From CAVXZE01 sp963766175 (lineage in GTDB: Bacteria > Myxococcota_A > UBA9160 > UBA6930): 64,000 nt of DNA. This document shows positions 9,202-18,384 of this stretch, in pieces (the stretch's first letter is position 1; each line of letters begins with the position of its first letter). The stretch spans positions 124,001 to 188,000 of the forward strand of contig CAVXZE010000010.1 in the NCBI GenBank assembly GCA_963766175.1, given 5' to 3'. Position numbers and translations under genes: made by a program. The notes beneath the pieces are model-generated. The model had not been told where the DNA came from and searched no databases. It saw only the letters and a program-made list of their open reading frames with translations.

Positions 9202-10395
9202 TCAGAACTCCTCCATCATCCAGGGTGTCGGGCCGGCGAAGGCCGCATCGAGTGCCCGGAGTTGGATGGCAGAGCCGCCCTCGAGGAGCCCGGCGCGTGA
9301 GAGCGTGGCGGTGCTCGCCCAACCCGTATAGAGGGACGAGAGGGCGCCGATTCCGAGCCGGGGGCCGCCTCGTCCGCCGGGCTCGAGGCGCCCTTCGCCC
9401 TCGGCCACCTGCAGCGTCCAGTCGCCGCTGTTGTCGGCAAGGATCGCGTCCTGGATGGCGAGTGGAACCTCGATCTTCAGGGACGGGGGGTAGCCGCGCG
9501 CGGTCATGGCGGCCGGCGCGTCGATGATCCGGAGCATCCAGCGCACCTGCCCACGCACGGCAATGCGCTGCTCCGGCATCAGGAGCAGGAGCGCGTCTTC
9601 GGGTGAGGCGGCGAAGGTGACGGCGTCGACGAGCGAGGCGGAAGAGGCGAGTGTCCACCACACCGCCCGGAGCCCCTCGGGCGTGGCCGCGACGATCTGC
9701 TCGACGCGCAGGCCGTAGTCGCCGACAGCGCCGGGAGGGGTGGGTTCGTGGCGATAGGCGAGGTAGGCCTCGACCTCGCCGGCTGGGTTTTCGCAGGCGC
9801 AGACGTAATGCCCCGAGTGCCACCAGTCCCAGAGCGATTGCCAGCGCCGATCGTCGCGATCCAGCCAGCCGTTGATTTCTGGCGCGACGCGTTCGTAGCA
9901 GCCGCGAATCCCCGCCGGGTCGTCGCCCTTCTCGATGCGGCGCGTCTCGAGGCCGGTGGGCCCGCGGAGGTCGCGTAGCACCCGCGGCGACACCTGGTGC
10001 CAGACGGCGGCGCCCGCCAGTTCGTAGCCGACGCCCCGGTAGAGCGTCGTCGTCGCCGGGAAGAGTGCCGAGATGACCTCGCCCCGGGCCCGCATGGCCT
10101 GGAGTGCCTCGGTCATGAGGCGGCGGGCCAATCCCTTGCCGCGGTGCTCGGGGGCGACGGCCACGTCACCCACGCCGCCCATCGGCACCGAACGCCCGCC
10201 AAAGAACTGGCCGAAGGCGTGGACGTGCGTCGTGGCCACCAGCCGATCGTTGGCGAAGGCCCCGTGCTTGCGTTCCGGTACCGCCCGCTTGATCCAGAGC
10301 TCGCGGCGCTTCTCCGGCAGGTTGAAAACCTGCTGGTCGAGCCGGAAGGCCTGCTCGATATCGTCCTGGGTGAGGAACCGGATTTCGAAGCCCAT
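9202..10395 (-). CDS. Eis-like GNAT N-acetyltransferase with SCP2-type C-terminus
   Basis: A 397-residue acetyltransferase of the Eis (enhanced intracellular survival) family: two GNAT domains followed by a sterol-carrier-like domain. The acetyl-CoA-binding motif appears as VAVAPEHRGKGLARRLM (about 77-93), followed by the LFPATTTLYRGVGYE strand-turn. The second half has the lower-conservation GNAT repeat, and the protein ends in WMMEEF, consistent with Eis homologues whose C-terminal carboxylate reaches the active site. Family members acetylate amines on small molecules or proteins; substrate here is unknown. The ATG at 10395 fits the family start, although the frame is open further upstream. 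It is 100 bp downstream of the VWA gene. Confidence 0.8.
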   Translation of the reverse strand: MGFEIRFLTQDDIEQAFRLDQQVFNLPEKRRELWIKRAVPERKHGAFANDRLVATTHVHAFGQFFGGRSVPMGGVGDVAVAPEHRGKGLARRLMTEALQAMRARGEVISALFPATTTLYRGVGYELAGAAVWHQVSPRVLRDLRGPTGLETRRIEKGDDPAGIRGCYERVAPEINGWLDRDDRRWQSLWDWWHSGHYVCACENPAGEVEAYLAYRHEPTPPGAVGDYGLRVEQIVAATPEGLRAVWWTLASSASLVDAVTFAASPEDALLLLMPEQRIAVRGQVRWMLRIIDAPAAMTARGYPPSLKIEVPLAIQDAILADNSGDWTLQVAEGEGRLEPGGRGGPRLGIGALSSLYTGWASTATLSRAGLLEGGSAIQLRALDAAFAGPTPWMMEEF

Positions 10396-10495
10396 GCTCG
10401 TCAGTATGGCCGAAACCCGACTTGAAGTCTCGAAGCGCGCTGCGGAAGGATCGGCGTCGCAGACGTCGCTCCGCCCGAATGGAGCGGAGGGAGGC

Positions 10496-13400
10496 CTACT
10501 CGGCAGCGAGATGGCGGTAGAGCTTCGGAAGCCGCTGGGGGAGTGACTCGATATCGGCGACCAGCTCGTAGCCCATGTCGTCACAGAGATGCCGCAGGTA
10601 GTCGTGTCCCTCACTGTCGACGGTGATCAGGAACGGCGTGATCCGTTGGCGCTTCGCTTCGACCAGCGCCTTCCTGGTGTCGTGAACCGCGTATTCCTTC
10701 TCTCCGCGCTCGCGTCCGTATTCGTCGTCCTCCGGTCGGCCGTCGGAGACGAGGATCAGGATCTTCACCTTGGCGTCGTGGTCGTTCAGCTTGGAGATGG
10801 TGTGGCGGATGGCCGGGCCCATGCGCGTGGAACGGATCGGCTCGATCTTGTCGATCCGCCGGCGCACCGAGTCGTCGAAGGACTCGTCGAGATCCTTGAT
10901 GACGTGAAACTCGACATTCTCCCGGCCGTGGCCGGAAAAACCGTAGATGCCGTAGGCATCACCGATGGCCTCGAGGGCCTCGACCACCAACACCGTCGAT
11001 TCCCGCTCGATGTCGATGATGCGCTTGTCGCCTTCGGCCGATCTCCCCGAAACCAGGCGGGCACCCGATCCTCGCGACGCGACGGGAATCGGAGCCGGAG
11101 GGGCGATCACCTCGCTCGTCGATCCCGACATGTCGAGCAGAAAGGCCACGGCGACGTCACGGTTGATCTTGTTGCGCCGCGCGTAGAATCGGGCCAGTGG
11201 TCCGGCTCCGGCCTTCTTGTCGGCGTGGAACTCGATGGCCTGGTCGAGATCGATCTCGTCGCCGTCTTCCAGGCGCTTGAGTCGGCGGAAGGATTCGGGC
11301 CGCATCATCTCGAACTGCCGACGGGTCTCGACCACGAGACCGTGGTAGCGGCGGAGCGTCTCTTCGTAGAAGTCGATCTCGCCCTCGGCGGCAATTCGCT
11401 CGCCGACTCGACACCAGTCGGGTCGATAGTCGCCGACCGTGTAGTCCCACTCGTCGTAGTGGAACCACTCGATCGCCTCGCCCGGGCCGTTTCCCGCAGC
11501 TTCGTCTTCGGCGCGGTCCGATGCCTCGTGCTCGATGTTGGCGAGCAGCTCCTCGATATCGCTCTGCGGATCGTCGGCATCTGCGGTGATCTCGATCTCG
11601 GCCGAATTCTCGAGCAGCTCGAGGATCTCTTCCCGGGTCAGCGTCTCGCCATCGGCGAGCTGCTGCTGGTCGGTCAATTCGTCGATCAGCTGCACCAGCT
11701 CGGGCTTGAAGTCACCGCGGTACTGGGCCTGTTCGGGGCTGCGATACGGGACCTCTTCGCCTTCGGGGTGCTCTTCGCCCGTGTGGGGCGCGAGGTCGAA
11801 GAGGGCGGCTGCATTCGATACCGCGTCCTCGTCGAGCTTTTCCCATTCACCAGGTACCAGGTGTGGCGGCAGGTTGGGGACTGCCATCGCCATGTCGTAT
11901 AGCGCCGCGGTCACCTCGGCGGCGTCCTGCACCGTGGCGCCATCCCGCTCGATCACTCGGAGTGCGGCAACCGCCTGTGCGAGTCCGGCGGCCAGACGCA
12001 CGGGCCAGCGGATGGTGTCCAGGTGGCCGAGAGATGCTCGAAGCAGGTTCTCGATGAATGCCTGGCGCAGAGGCATCAGCTGCACGTTGGGGCGCTGCTC
12101 GGCCTCGCGTTTTTGAACGCGTCGAAGCCAGTTGCGCACGCCCGGATACTCGTTCTTGACGCAGACGTCGATGCGGGTGTCTTCGACCAGCGTGAACAGC
12201 CGCGAGGCCAGTCTTCGGTTCTCGAAGAGGCCGAAGAACCGCTGCATCGAGGTGAGGGCGGGGTGCGGCGCAGCCTCGGCTTCGAGTCTCATCCGTTCCC
12301 GTTCGAGCGCCGTCGAGGGAAGATGTTCGCCATCGACCCCGAAGGAGTAGCGAAAAGACCCGAACTCGAGCCGTCCGATCTGGTGCGTGGTGTACACCTT
12401 GTACACCTGGAAGTTCGCGTACTCGTCTCCGAAGAGGTCGACCGCAGATGGCAGGAAGATCGATGCCCCATCGGTCGTCGCCACTTCGGCGCTCCAGCCG
12501 ATGTTGCGCCCCACCAGCGACCCGGTCGGCTGCACGAGCACCTGTTCGCCGGAGAGCGCCTTGGCGTAGAGACGGAGGATGCCGACGACGCCGACCAGCT
12601 CGACGCGTGGAGTGAGCCTTCCCAGCATCTGCTCGGCCAGTGCCGACTCGATCCGAAAGTAGCTCTCGGCTCTCTCGGTGCTCTGGCCGTCGCTCAGGAG
12701 CTCGAGACCGGCTTCGGACCAACGTCTGGCCTGTATCGCGGTGAGTCGCTGGCGGACCTCCGGCGCCGACACCAAGGACTCGATCGCGATCCTGGCGCCG
12801 TGGGGCGCCAGCTGCCGGGCGAATTCGATCACCTCGGCTTGAGCCTCCAGTTCGAGGCTGCCGAGGGCTTCGGCAGAGGCGACGAAGAGCGAGAAGCCGT
12901 CGCCGCCCACTTCAGAAGCCACTGCCGCGGCCAGATCGAGAAAGGTGCCGCGCAGGGCAGGCCGCACGACTTCGAGTAGACCCGGTCCGCGCTCGAAGAG
13001 CGGATGGGTGTCCACCCACGATGCGCTGCACAGCGCTCCTGCAAGGGCCAGGAATGGCTCGCGATCGTCGTCGGCCAGCCGATCCAATAGCGACGGAGAG
13101 TCGTGCAGACAAAGCGAAGCCATTTCGTAGGAGCGCTGGGCGAGCTGGTCCACGAGATCGGCGAGTGCATCGAGAGCCCGCAGCGAGAGCGATTCGAGGA
13201 GGCGTGGCCCGATCCGGAAGAAGTCCGCCGCCAGCCTTGTCGACTTCCAGCTGCCCCTGCATAGCCGTCGCCCCTGGCCGGCCCAGGTCTCGAGCTCTGA
13301 GGGCTCCAGGCGGGCAAGCGCGCCAGGTGTGGCCTGGATGAAGGCGGCGGCGGCCGGGGGCGCCCGGTCGGCCAGGTGGGCCGAGATTTCGGCCCACCTC

Positions 13401-13645
13401 GAGAGGGCGGCAACGTCCAGCCGGTCGACGGCGGGGCTGGTCTCGAAGAACGCTACCGCTACCTCGGGGGAGCGGCGCGAGAGTCGTGCCAGACCGAGGC
13501 CGATGCGGGCCCATTCGCGGAGGCTCTCCGGACCGAGGCGCTCCTCCAGCGCGCCTGCCGCGTCGGCGAACGAGTCGCCGAGTGTGCCGGCGATGCCGCG
13601 CAGCTCGGCGGCGTGACGCTCGATCAGCTCGGCGGCGTGGCTCAT
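10496..13645 (-). CDS. Large von Willebrand factor A domain protein (NorD/CbbO-type)
   Basis: A 1049-residue protein whose C-terminal 210 residues form a VWA domain with the MIDAS motif DMSGSTS (Asp838, Ser840, Ser842), a threonine-containing segment RSTRMGP and the acidic SDGRPEDDEYG loop, all typical of NorD and CbbO proteins. The first about 330 residues are helical and alanine/leucine-rich with repeating units, perhaps HEAT-like. The middle contains a YxVYTTHQIG-type region and an acidic linker rich in Glu and Asp (about 690-760). NorD/CbbO proteins act with a MoxR-type ATPase to insert metal or remodel target enzymes. The matching ATPase gene lies 27 bp upstream in the same orientation, and the facing operon encodes a molybdoenzyme, a plausible client by position only. 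Confidence 0.85.
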   Translation of the reverse strand: MSHAAELIERHAAELRGIAGTLGDSFADAAGALEERLGPESLREWARIGLGLARLSRRSPEVAVAFFETSPAVDRLDVAALSRWAEISAHLADRAPPAAAAFIQATPGALARLEPSELETWAGQGRRLCRGSWKSTRLAADFFRIGPRLLESLSLRALDALADLVDQLAQRSYEMASLCLHDSPSLLDRLADDDREPFLALAGALCSASWVDTHPLFERGPGLLEVVRPALRGTFLDLAAAVASEVGGDGFSLFVASAEALGSLELEAQAEVIEFARQLAPHGARIAIESLVSAPEVRQRLTAIQARRWSEAGLELLSDGQSTERAESYFRIESALAEQMLGRLTPRVELVGVVGILRLYAKALSGEQVLVQPTGSLVGRNIGWSAEVATTDGASIFLPSAVDLFGDEYANFQVYKVYTTHQIGRLEFGSFRYSFGVDGEHLPSTALERERMRLEAEAAPHPALTSMQRFFGLFENRRLASRLFTLVEDTRIDVCVKNEYPGVRNWLRRVQKREAEQRPNVQLMPLRQAFIENLLRASLGHLDTIRWPVRLAAGLAQAVAALRVIERDGATVQDAAEVTAALYDMAMAVPNLPPHLVPGEWEKLDEDAVSNAAALFDLAPHTGEEHPEGEEVPYRSPEQAQYRGDFKPELVQLIDELTDQQQLADGETLTREEILELLENSAEIEITADADDPQSDIEELLANIEHEASDRAEDEAAGNGPGEAIEWFHYDEWDYTVGDYRPDWCRVGERIAAEGEIDFYEETLRRYHGLVVETRRQFEMMRPESFRRLKRLEDGDEIDLDQAIEFHADKKAGAGPLARFYARRNKINRDVAVAFLLDMSGSTSEVIAPPAPIPVASRGSGARLVSGRSAEGDKRIIDIERESTVLVVEALEAIGDAYGIYGFSGHGRENVEFHVIKDLDESFDDSVRRRIDKIEPIRSTRMGPAIRHTISKLNDHDAKVKILILVSDGRPEDDEYGRERGEKEYAVHDTRKALVEAKRQRITPFLITVDSEGHDYLRHLCDDMGYELVADIESLPQRLPKLYRHLAAE

Positions 13646-13672
13646 GGTTCTGGCTACCGCGGACGCACGGCG

Positions 13673-14545
13673 TCACTCCTCGAAGACGGAGGTGACGACC
13701 TCTTCGATGGAGCGCTGGAGCTCGATATCGTCGCTGAGGACCCAGGCGATCGCGGTCTGGCACGCGCTGAGCGGGCCAATGCCACTGGCGATCAGCTTCC
13801 CGGCGTAGACCAGCAGCCGCGTCGACACCCCTTCGCCCAGGCCGTGGTCCTTCAGGTTGCGCACCTTCTCGGCCAGCTTCGCCAGATCGAGGGCTATTTC
13901 TGGCGCACAGCCTGACTCGGTCGAGACGATCTCGGCCTCCTGCTGACGCGAGGGGTAGCCGAACTCGATGGCGATGAAGCGCTGGCGGGTGGAGTGCTTC
14001 AAGTCCTTCAGCGCCGACTGGTAGCCGGGGTTGTAGGAGAGCACCAGCAAGAATCCGTCCGCCGCCTCGAGCAGCTCGCCGCGCTTCTCGATGGGCAGGA
14101 GCCGACGGTAGTCGGCCAACGGGTGGATCAGGACCGTCGTGTCCTTGCGCGCCTCGACGATCTCGTCGAGATAGCAGATGGCCCCCACCTTGACGGCTCG
14201 GGTGAGAGGGCCGTCGATCCAACGGGTCTCGTCACCCTCGAGCAGGTAGCGCCCCACCAGATCGGATGCGGTGAGATCCTCGTGGCAGGCGACGGTGATG
14301 AGGGGAACGCCGTCTTCCTCCCGGTTGCCGACGTGGCGGTGCAGGTGCCACGACACGTACTCGATGAAGCGCGTCTTCCCGCAGCCGGTGGGGCCTTTGA
14401 GAAGCACCGGAATCTGTTTCTCGTAGGCAGTCTCGAAGAGCTCGACCTCGTTTGCGATGGGGAGGTAGAAGGGCTCTTCGGTGATCCGAAAGTCCTCGAT
14501 CTGGTGCCTTTCGAAGCCGGCTGCCCGTTTTGCCTTCTTGCCCAA
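13673..14545 (-). CDS. MoxR-family AAA+ ATPase (CbbQ/NorQ-type)
   Basis: A 290-residue AAA+ ATPase. Walker A is GPTGCGKT (residues 51-58) and Walker B is ICYLDE (Asp127, Glu128); sensor and arginine-finger regions follow in VLSYNPGYQ and STRQRF. Sequence and length match CbbQ/NorQ/NirQ proteins, which pair with a VWA partner as chaperones that activate or fit cofactors into metalloenzymes. The partner lies immediately downstream. The start is TTG at 14545, supported by GGGAGAG at good spacing; no nearer ATG keeps the N-terminus. Eighteen bases separate it from the TetR gene upstream, so all three are probably one transcript. Confidence 0.88.
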   Translation of the reverse strand: MGKKAKRAAGFERHQIEDFRITEEPFYLPIANEVELFETAYEKQIPVLLKGPTGCGKTRFIEYVSWHLHRHVGNREEDGVPLITVACHEDLTASDLVGRYLLEGDETRWIDGPLTRAVKVGAICYLDEIVEARKDTTVLIHPLADYRRLLPIEKRGELLEAADGFLLVLSYNPGYQSALKDLKHSTRQRFIAIEFGYPSRQQEAEIVSTESGCAPEIALDLAKLAEKVRNLKDHGLGEGVSTRLLVYAGKLIASGIGPLSACQTAIAWVLSDDIELQRSIEEVVTSVFEE

Positions 14546-14562
14546 TGTCTCTCCCGTTGATC

Positions 14563-15171
14563 TCAGTCTATGTGAGCCATGCCGTGGAGCAACCAGTCGA
14601 GGAACTCATCGCGGAGCTCCTCGGGGCTGAGCTCGGCTCGCCGCTCGGCAGCGGCAGCCAGCATGATGGAGCCGGTGCTCAGAAAAGCGTGCGCTGCGAC
14701 GTCGGCTGCGATGCCCGGACGGAACTCTCCCCGGGTCTGGCCGCGGCGGATGATGTCCTCGACAAGTTCGTGGATCGGGTTCGCCTCGTCGGTCCTCTCC
14801 AGCCGGGTGCCCGGGGGCAGCGAGGACTCCACCAGCATGGCGCCCATCACCTCGGCGTGCGCGAACCAGGTCTCCATCACCAGCGTAGCCAGTGCATGCA
14901 GTTGCTCCGTGGCGGGCGCCTCCGAGTCCCAATGCGACTCGCGGAAGCGAGTCGCGATACCCCAGCTGTACTCCCGGAGCAGGGCCGATTTCGATGGGAA
15001 GTGGGCGAAGAAGGTGGTCCGGGCGACGTCGGCCACCTCGCAGATCTCCTCGACGGTGACCTGGTGGTAGCTGCTTTCGGCAAAGAGCTTCATCGCCGCC
15101 GCGTAGACCTCCTGCCGCGTGCGCTCCTTCTTTCGCTCGCGTCGCGAAGGTGGCTTCGCTTGGGGATTCAT
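14563..15171 (-). CDS. TetR/AcrR family transcriptional regulator
   Basis: A 202-residue one-component repressor. The N-terminal helix-turn-helix is clear: VEEICEVADVARTTFFAHFPSK around residues 38-58, after a basic lead RRERKKERTRQE. The C-terminal domain would bind an unidentified ligand. I place the start at the ATG at 15171, preceded by GAGAGGG, rather than at the earlier in-frame ATG at 15282, which would run the gene through an AT-rich promoter and inverted repeat. It heads a minus-strand transcript with the MoxR and VWA genes and faces the molybdoenzyme operon at 15509, so it probably regulates one or both sides. Confidence 0.88.
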   Translation of the reverse strand: MNPQAKPPSRRERKKERTRQEVYAAAMKLFAESSYHQVTVEEICEVADVARTTFFAHFPSKSALLREYSWGIATRFRESHWDSEAPATEQLHALATLVMETWFAHAEVMGAMLVESSLPPGTRLERTDEANPIHELVEDIIRRGQTRGEFRPGIAADVAAHAFLSTGSIMLAAAAERRAELSPEELRDEFLDWLLHGMAHID

Positions 15172-15508
15172 CGGCACCCTCTCGCCGCGCTGGGAGTCCG
15201 ACGCAGCTGAAGCTCGGTCCCGGTCTCGACTGAACCAAAGTATTAAATCGAACTTGAGTATTAGAATATACTCAGGTAGCATGTCCGGTCAAGGCAAATG
15301 GCTGGGTAGTCCAACTCAGTCCTGTATGTCTTTGGCCTGCGGATGAAATCGCTTCGCGCGCGCATTGACAGGCTTGGCGTTCGCCCCGGAAGGAACAGGC
15401 GTGTGGGTCTCTGGGTCGATGTCGGTCTCCACAGGTTGAAGGAAGCTGCCGAAAACTGCGATTCTCCGATCCAGGCCGGGCCCCTGGCCCGCGATAGGGA
15501 GGCTGGTC
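15172..15508. promoter_or_regulatory. Divergent intergenic region with TetR-type inverted repeat
   Basis: This 337-bp gap separates the TetR gene from the molybdoenzyme operon. Its notable content is TGAGTAT (15255-15261) and ATACTCA (15268-15274), perfect 7-bp arms around a 6-nt spacer, set in the most AT-rich stretch nearby (about 15238-15275). A 20-bp site of this kind suits a TetR dimer. The rest, up to the AGGGAGG ribosome site before the GTG at 15509, shows no gene I can support. Confidence 0.55.
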
Positions 15509-18382
15509 GTGTCTGATACCCGTGTCTCGTCCGCCGCTGGGTTGCGCCGTCTCGCGCAGATCGATCCGAAGGCTCGCCTCGACGACCTGATGTCGCGACC
15601 CTACCAGTACCGGGGATGGGAGGACGTCTACCGCGACGAGTGGACCTGGGACGACGTCGTCCACGTCTCGCACCTTCGGGTCAACTGCATCTCGACCTGC
15701 TCGTACGACGCCTACGTGAAGGACGGCATCGTCTGGCGCGAGGAGCAGAACGCCAACTATCCCCAGGAGTTCTCCGACATCCCCGACTTCAATCCCCGGG
15801 GCTGCACGGCGGGCTGCGCCTACAGTGCGCAGATGTACGACCCCACCCGGATCCGCTACCCGATGAAGCGGGTGGGAGAGCGGGGCTCGGGCCGCTGGCA
15901 GCGGCTCAGCTGGGACCAGGCCCTGGAGGAGGTCGCCGACAAGCTGATCGATGTGATCACCGAGGACGGCCACGACTGCATCATGTTCGACCAGGGCACC
16001 ACGAACATCGACAACGGCATCGCTTCAACGTTGGAGATGTTCCTGTTTCTGCGCGGTCTGGCTGCCAACAACATCGATTCCTGGGCGGGGGTCGGCGATC
16101 TTCCGGTAGGTCTGATCCAGAGCTGGGGCACCTACATGAGCGAGGGGACCGCCGACGACTGGTTCCGCTCGGACTACATCTTCATCTGGCTGGGCAATCC
16201 GAACTACACGCGCCAGCCGGACGCCCACTTCCTCTACGAGGCGCGCTACCGGGGAGCCAAGATCGTCGCGGTGTGTCCCGACTTCAGCCCTTCTACGCTG
16301 CACGCCGACCGCTGGCTCAATGTCCGCCTGGGAACCGACGCCGCGCTGGCTCTGGGCATGGCGAACGTGATCGTCGACGAGGGTCTTCACGACGTCGAGT
16401 ACATCAAGGAGCAGACCGATCTCTCCTTCCTGGTGCGCGATGACAACGGCCGTTTCCTTCGCGAGTGCGACATGGTGGAGGGGGGCGCAGACGACCAGTT
16501 CTATTTCTGGAACGCCGCCAAGGGCCGCAAGCAGCTGGCGACGGGCACCTGGGGCTCGGAGGTGATGACGATCGCGCTGGACGAGGAGACGGACCCGGCG
16601 CTGGAGGGGACGCACAAGGTGCGTCTGCTGGACGGCAAGCAGGTTCGGGTGCGTCCGGTCTTCGAGCTGTTGCGGGCGCATCTGGCGGAGTACACGCCGG
16701 AGCGGGCCGCGGAGATCACCGGAGTGCCGGCCGCCAACATCCGCTGTGTGGCGCGGGAGATGGCGGCGGCCCGGTCGTCGATGATCTTCGCCTCCTGGGG
16801 CGCCTGCAAGCACTACCACTCGGATCTGTTCCAGCGCGGAATGGTCTACCTGATGGCGCTGACGGGCAACTCCGGTGGGAAGCCGGGCTCTGGCATCAAG
16901 GTGTCCACCTGGTGGCCGATGCCGGGCATGGTCCTGATGGGGATGGGCGAGGAGCTCCAGACCGAGCCGCGGATGGAGGTTCCGATGGAGCATCCCCAGA
17001 TGCAGAACGTCTCCAAGCTGATGTTCGCGCTGATGAGCCAGAGGCTGCGGTCCACGCCGCTGATCCCCTGGCTCTACGCCCACGATCCGAAGTTCGCCGA
17101 GGCCGCCGGGAACGACGCCTACGCGGATCCGGCGCTTCCCCGTCCGGTCTCCGAGTACATGGAGGAGATCATCGAGCGGGAGTGGCAGCCGATCCGTCCC
17201 AAGCCACCCAAGCGGCCGAAGTTCCTGTATTACTCGGGTCCCAACCCGCTTCGTCGATGGCCGAATGCCAGAACGATTCGCGACAGCCTCTGGAAGAGCC
17301 TCGACACCATCGTCACCTGCGACTTCCGGATGTCGACCTCTGGAATGTGGTCCGACTACATTCTTCCGGCTTGTGGCTACTACGAGAAGCCCGGGATCAA
17401 GTACACGATGTCCTACATCCCCTACGTCGTCGTGGGGGACCGGGCGGTTCCTCCTCTCTACGAGTCGCAGCACGAGTGGGACATCATGATGGGACTCGCG
17501 AAGAAGATCCAGGAACGCGCCAGGGCCCGAGGCGTAGAGGGATTCACCGACCACCTCGGCGAAGAACACACCCTGTCGAACTTCTACGACTGGTTGACCG
17601 TCGACGGCGTCTACGTGGAGGGCGAGAAGGGCGAGACGGCAGCGCTCGACTACATCATGCGGAACTCGGGCGTCACCCGTTACACCGACCTCGGTGAGCA
17701 GCCGTGGCGAAAGGCGGTCGAGGACGGCATGGTGAAGATCGAGAAGGTCGCCGGGCTCGAGATGGCCATGATGCTCAGCTGTATGATGAGTGACTTCGAC
17801 TACAGCGAGCCGATGAACCAGTTCGGCTGGTTCCACAAGCACAAGACCCCGTGGCCGACGCTGACCGGCCGCCAGCAGTTCTACATCGATCACGAGTGGT
17901 ACCTCGAGGTCGGTGAGGGACTGGCCGTGCACAAGGAGCCGGTTGCGGCTGGCGGTCCCTATCCGTTGCGGCTCACCGGTGGCCACAATCGCTGGAGCCA
18001 GCACTCCATCTTCCGCGCCAACCAGCCGCTGCTGCGCCTCCAGCGGGGTAGTCCGGTCGCCTACCTGAGCGAGGCCGATGCTCGAGAGCGGGGGGTCTCC
18101 GACAACGACCAGATCCGGGTCTACAACGACGTGGGCGAGTTCACGCTGTGGGCGAAGATCTCTCCGGCGGTGCAGCCCGGTACGTTGATCTGCTACCACG
18201 CCTGGGAGGGCTACCAGTTCCCCGACGGCGCCACCCAGAACGACGTGGGGGCCAACCCGCTGAAGCCCAACAACATGGCGGGTGGCTACGGCCACATTCA
18301 GTACCGCGGCGCCTATCTCTCGATGAACAACATCCCCAAGGAGGTGGCCGTGGAGGTAGAGAAGGTGCGGGAGGAGGTGTGA
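15509..18382 (+). CDS. Type II DMSO-reductase-family molybdoenzyme, alpha (catalytic) subunit 1
   Basis: A 957-residue molybdopterin oxidoreductase of the branch that includes ethylbenzene dehydrogenase, steroid C25 dehydrogenase and nitrate reductase NarG. The N-terminal FS0 cluster ligands are His55, Cys60, Cys64 and Cys99; the Cys64-Cys99 gap of 34 residues matches NarG, though the His-Cys gap is four rather than three residues. The molybdenum-ligand Asp probably lies in EGTADDW (Asp216 or Asp217). GTDAALALGM and the C-terminal GGHNRWSQHS segment are cofactor-binding signatures. No twin-arginine signal is evident at the N-terminus, unlike characterised periplasmic relatives. The GTG start has AGGGAGG upstream. 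Gamma and beta genes follow directly. Likely reaction: hydroxylation or oxidation of a hydrophobic substrate with water as oxygen source; the substrate is unknown. Confidence 0.88.
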   Translation: MSDTRVSSAAGLRRLAQIDPKARLDDLMSRPYQYRGWEDVYRDEWTWDDVVHVSHLRVNCISTCSYDAYVKDGIVWREEQNANYPQEFSDIPDFNPRGCTAGCAYSAQMYDPTRIRYPMKRVGERGSGRWQRLSWDQALEEVADKLIDVITEDGHDCIMFDQGTTNIDNGIASTLEMFLFLRGLAANNIDSWAGVGDLPVGLIQSWGTYMSEGTADDWFRSDYIFIWLGNPNYTRQPDAHFLYEARYRGAKIVAVCPDFSPSTLHADRWLNVRLGTDAALALGMANVIVDEGLHDVEYIKEQTDLSFLVRDDNGRFLRECDMVEGGADDQFYFWNAAKGRKQLATGTWGSEVMTIALDEETDPALEGTHKVRLLDGKQVRVRPVFELLRAHLAEYTPERAAEITGVPAANIRCVAREMAAARSSMIFASWGACKHYHSDLFQRGMVYLMALTGNSGGKPGSGIKVSTWWPMPGMVLMGMGEELQTEPRMEVPMEHPQMQNVSKLMFALMSQRLRSTPLIPWLYAHDPKFAEAAGNDAYADPALPRPVSEYMEEIIEREWQPIRPKPPKRPKFLYYSGPNPLRRWPNARTIRDSLWKSLDTIVTCDFRMSTSGMWSDYILPACGYYEKPGIKYTMSYIPYVVVGDRAVPPLYESQHEWDIMMGLAKKIQERARARGVEGFTDHLGEEHTLSNFYDWLTVDGVYVEGEKGETAALDYIMRNSGVTRYTDLGEQPWRKAVEDGMVKIEKVAGLEMAMMLSCMMSDFDYSEPMNQFGWFHKHKTPWPTLTGRQQFYIDHEWYLEVGEGLAVHKEPVAAGGPYPLRLTGGHNRWSQHSIFRANQPLLRLQRGSPVAYLSEADARERGVSDNDQIRVYNDVGEFTLWAKISPAVQPGTLICYHAWEGYQFPDGATQNDVGANPLKPNNMAGGYGHIQYRGAYLSMNNIPKEVAVEVEKVREEV

Positions 18383-18384
18383 TC

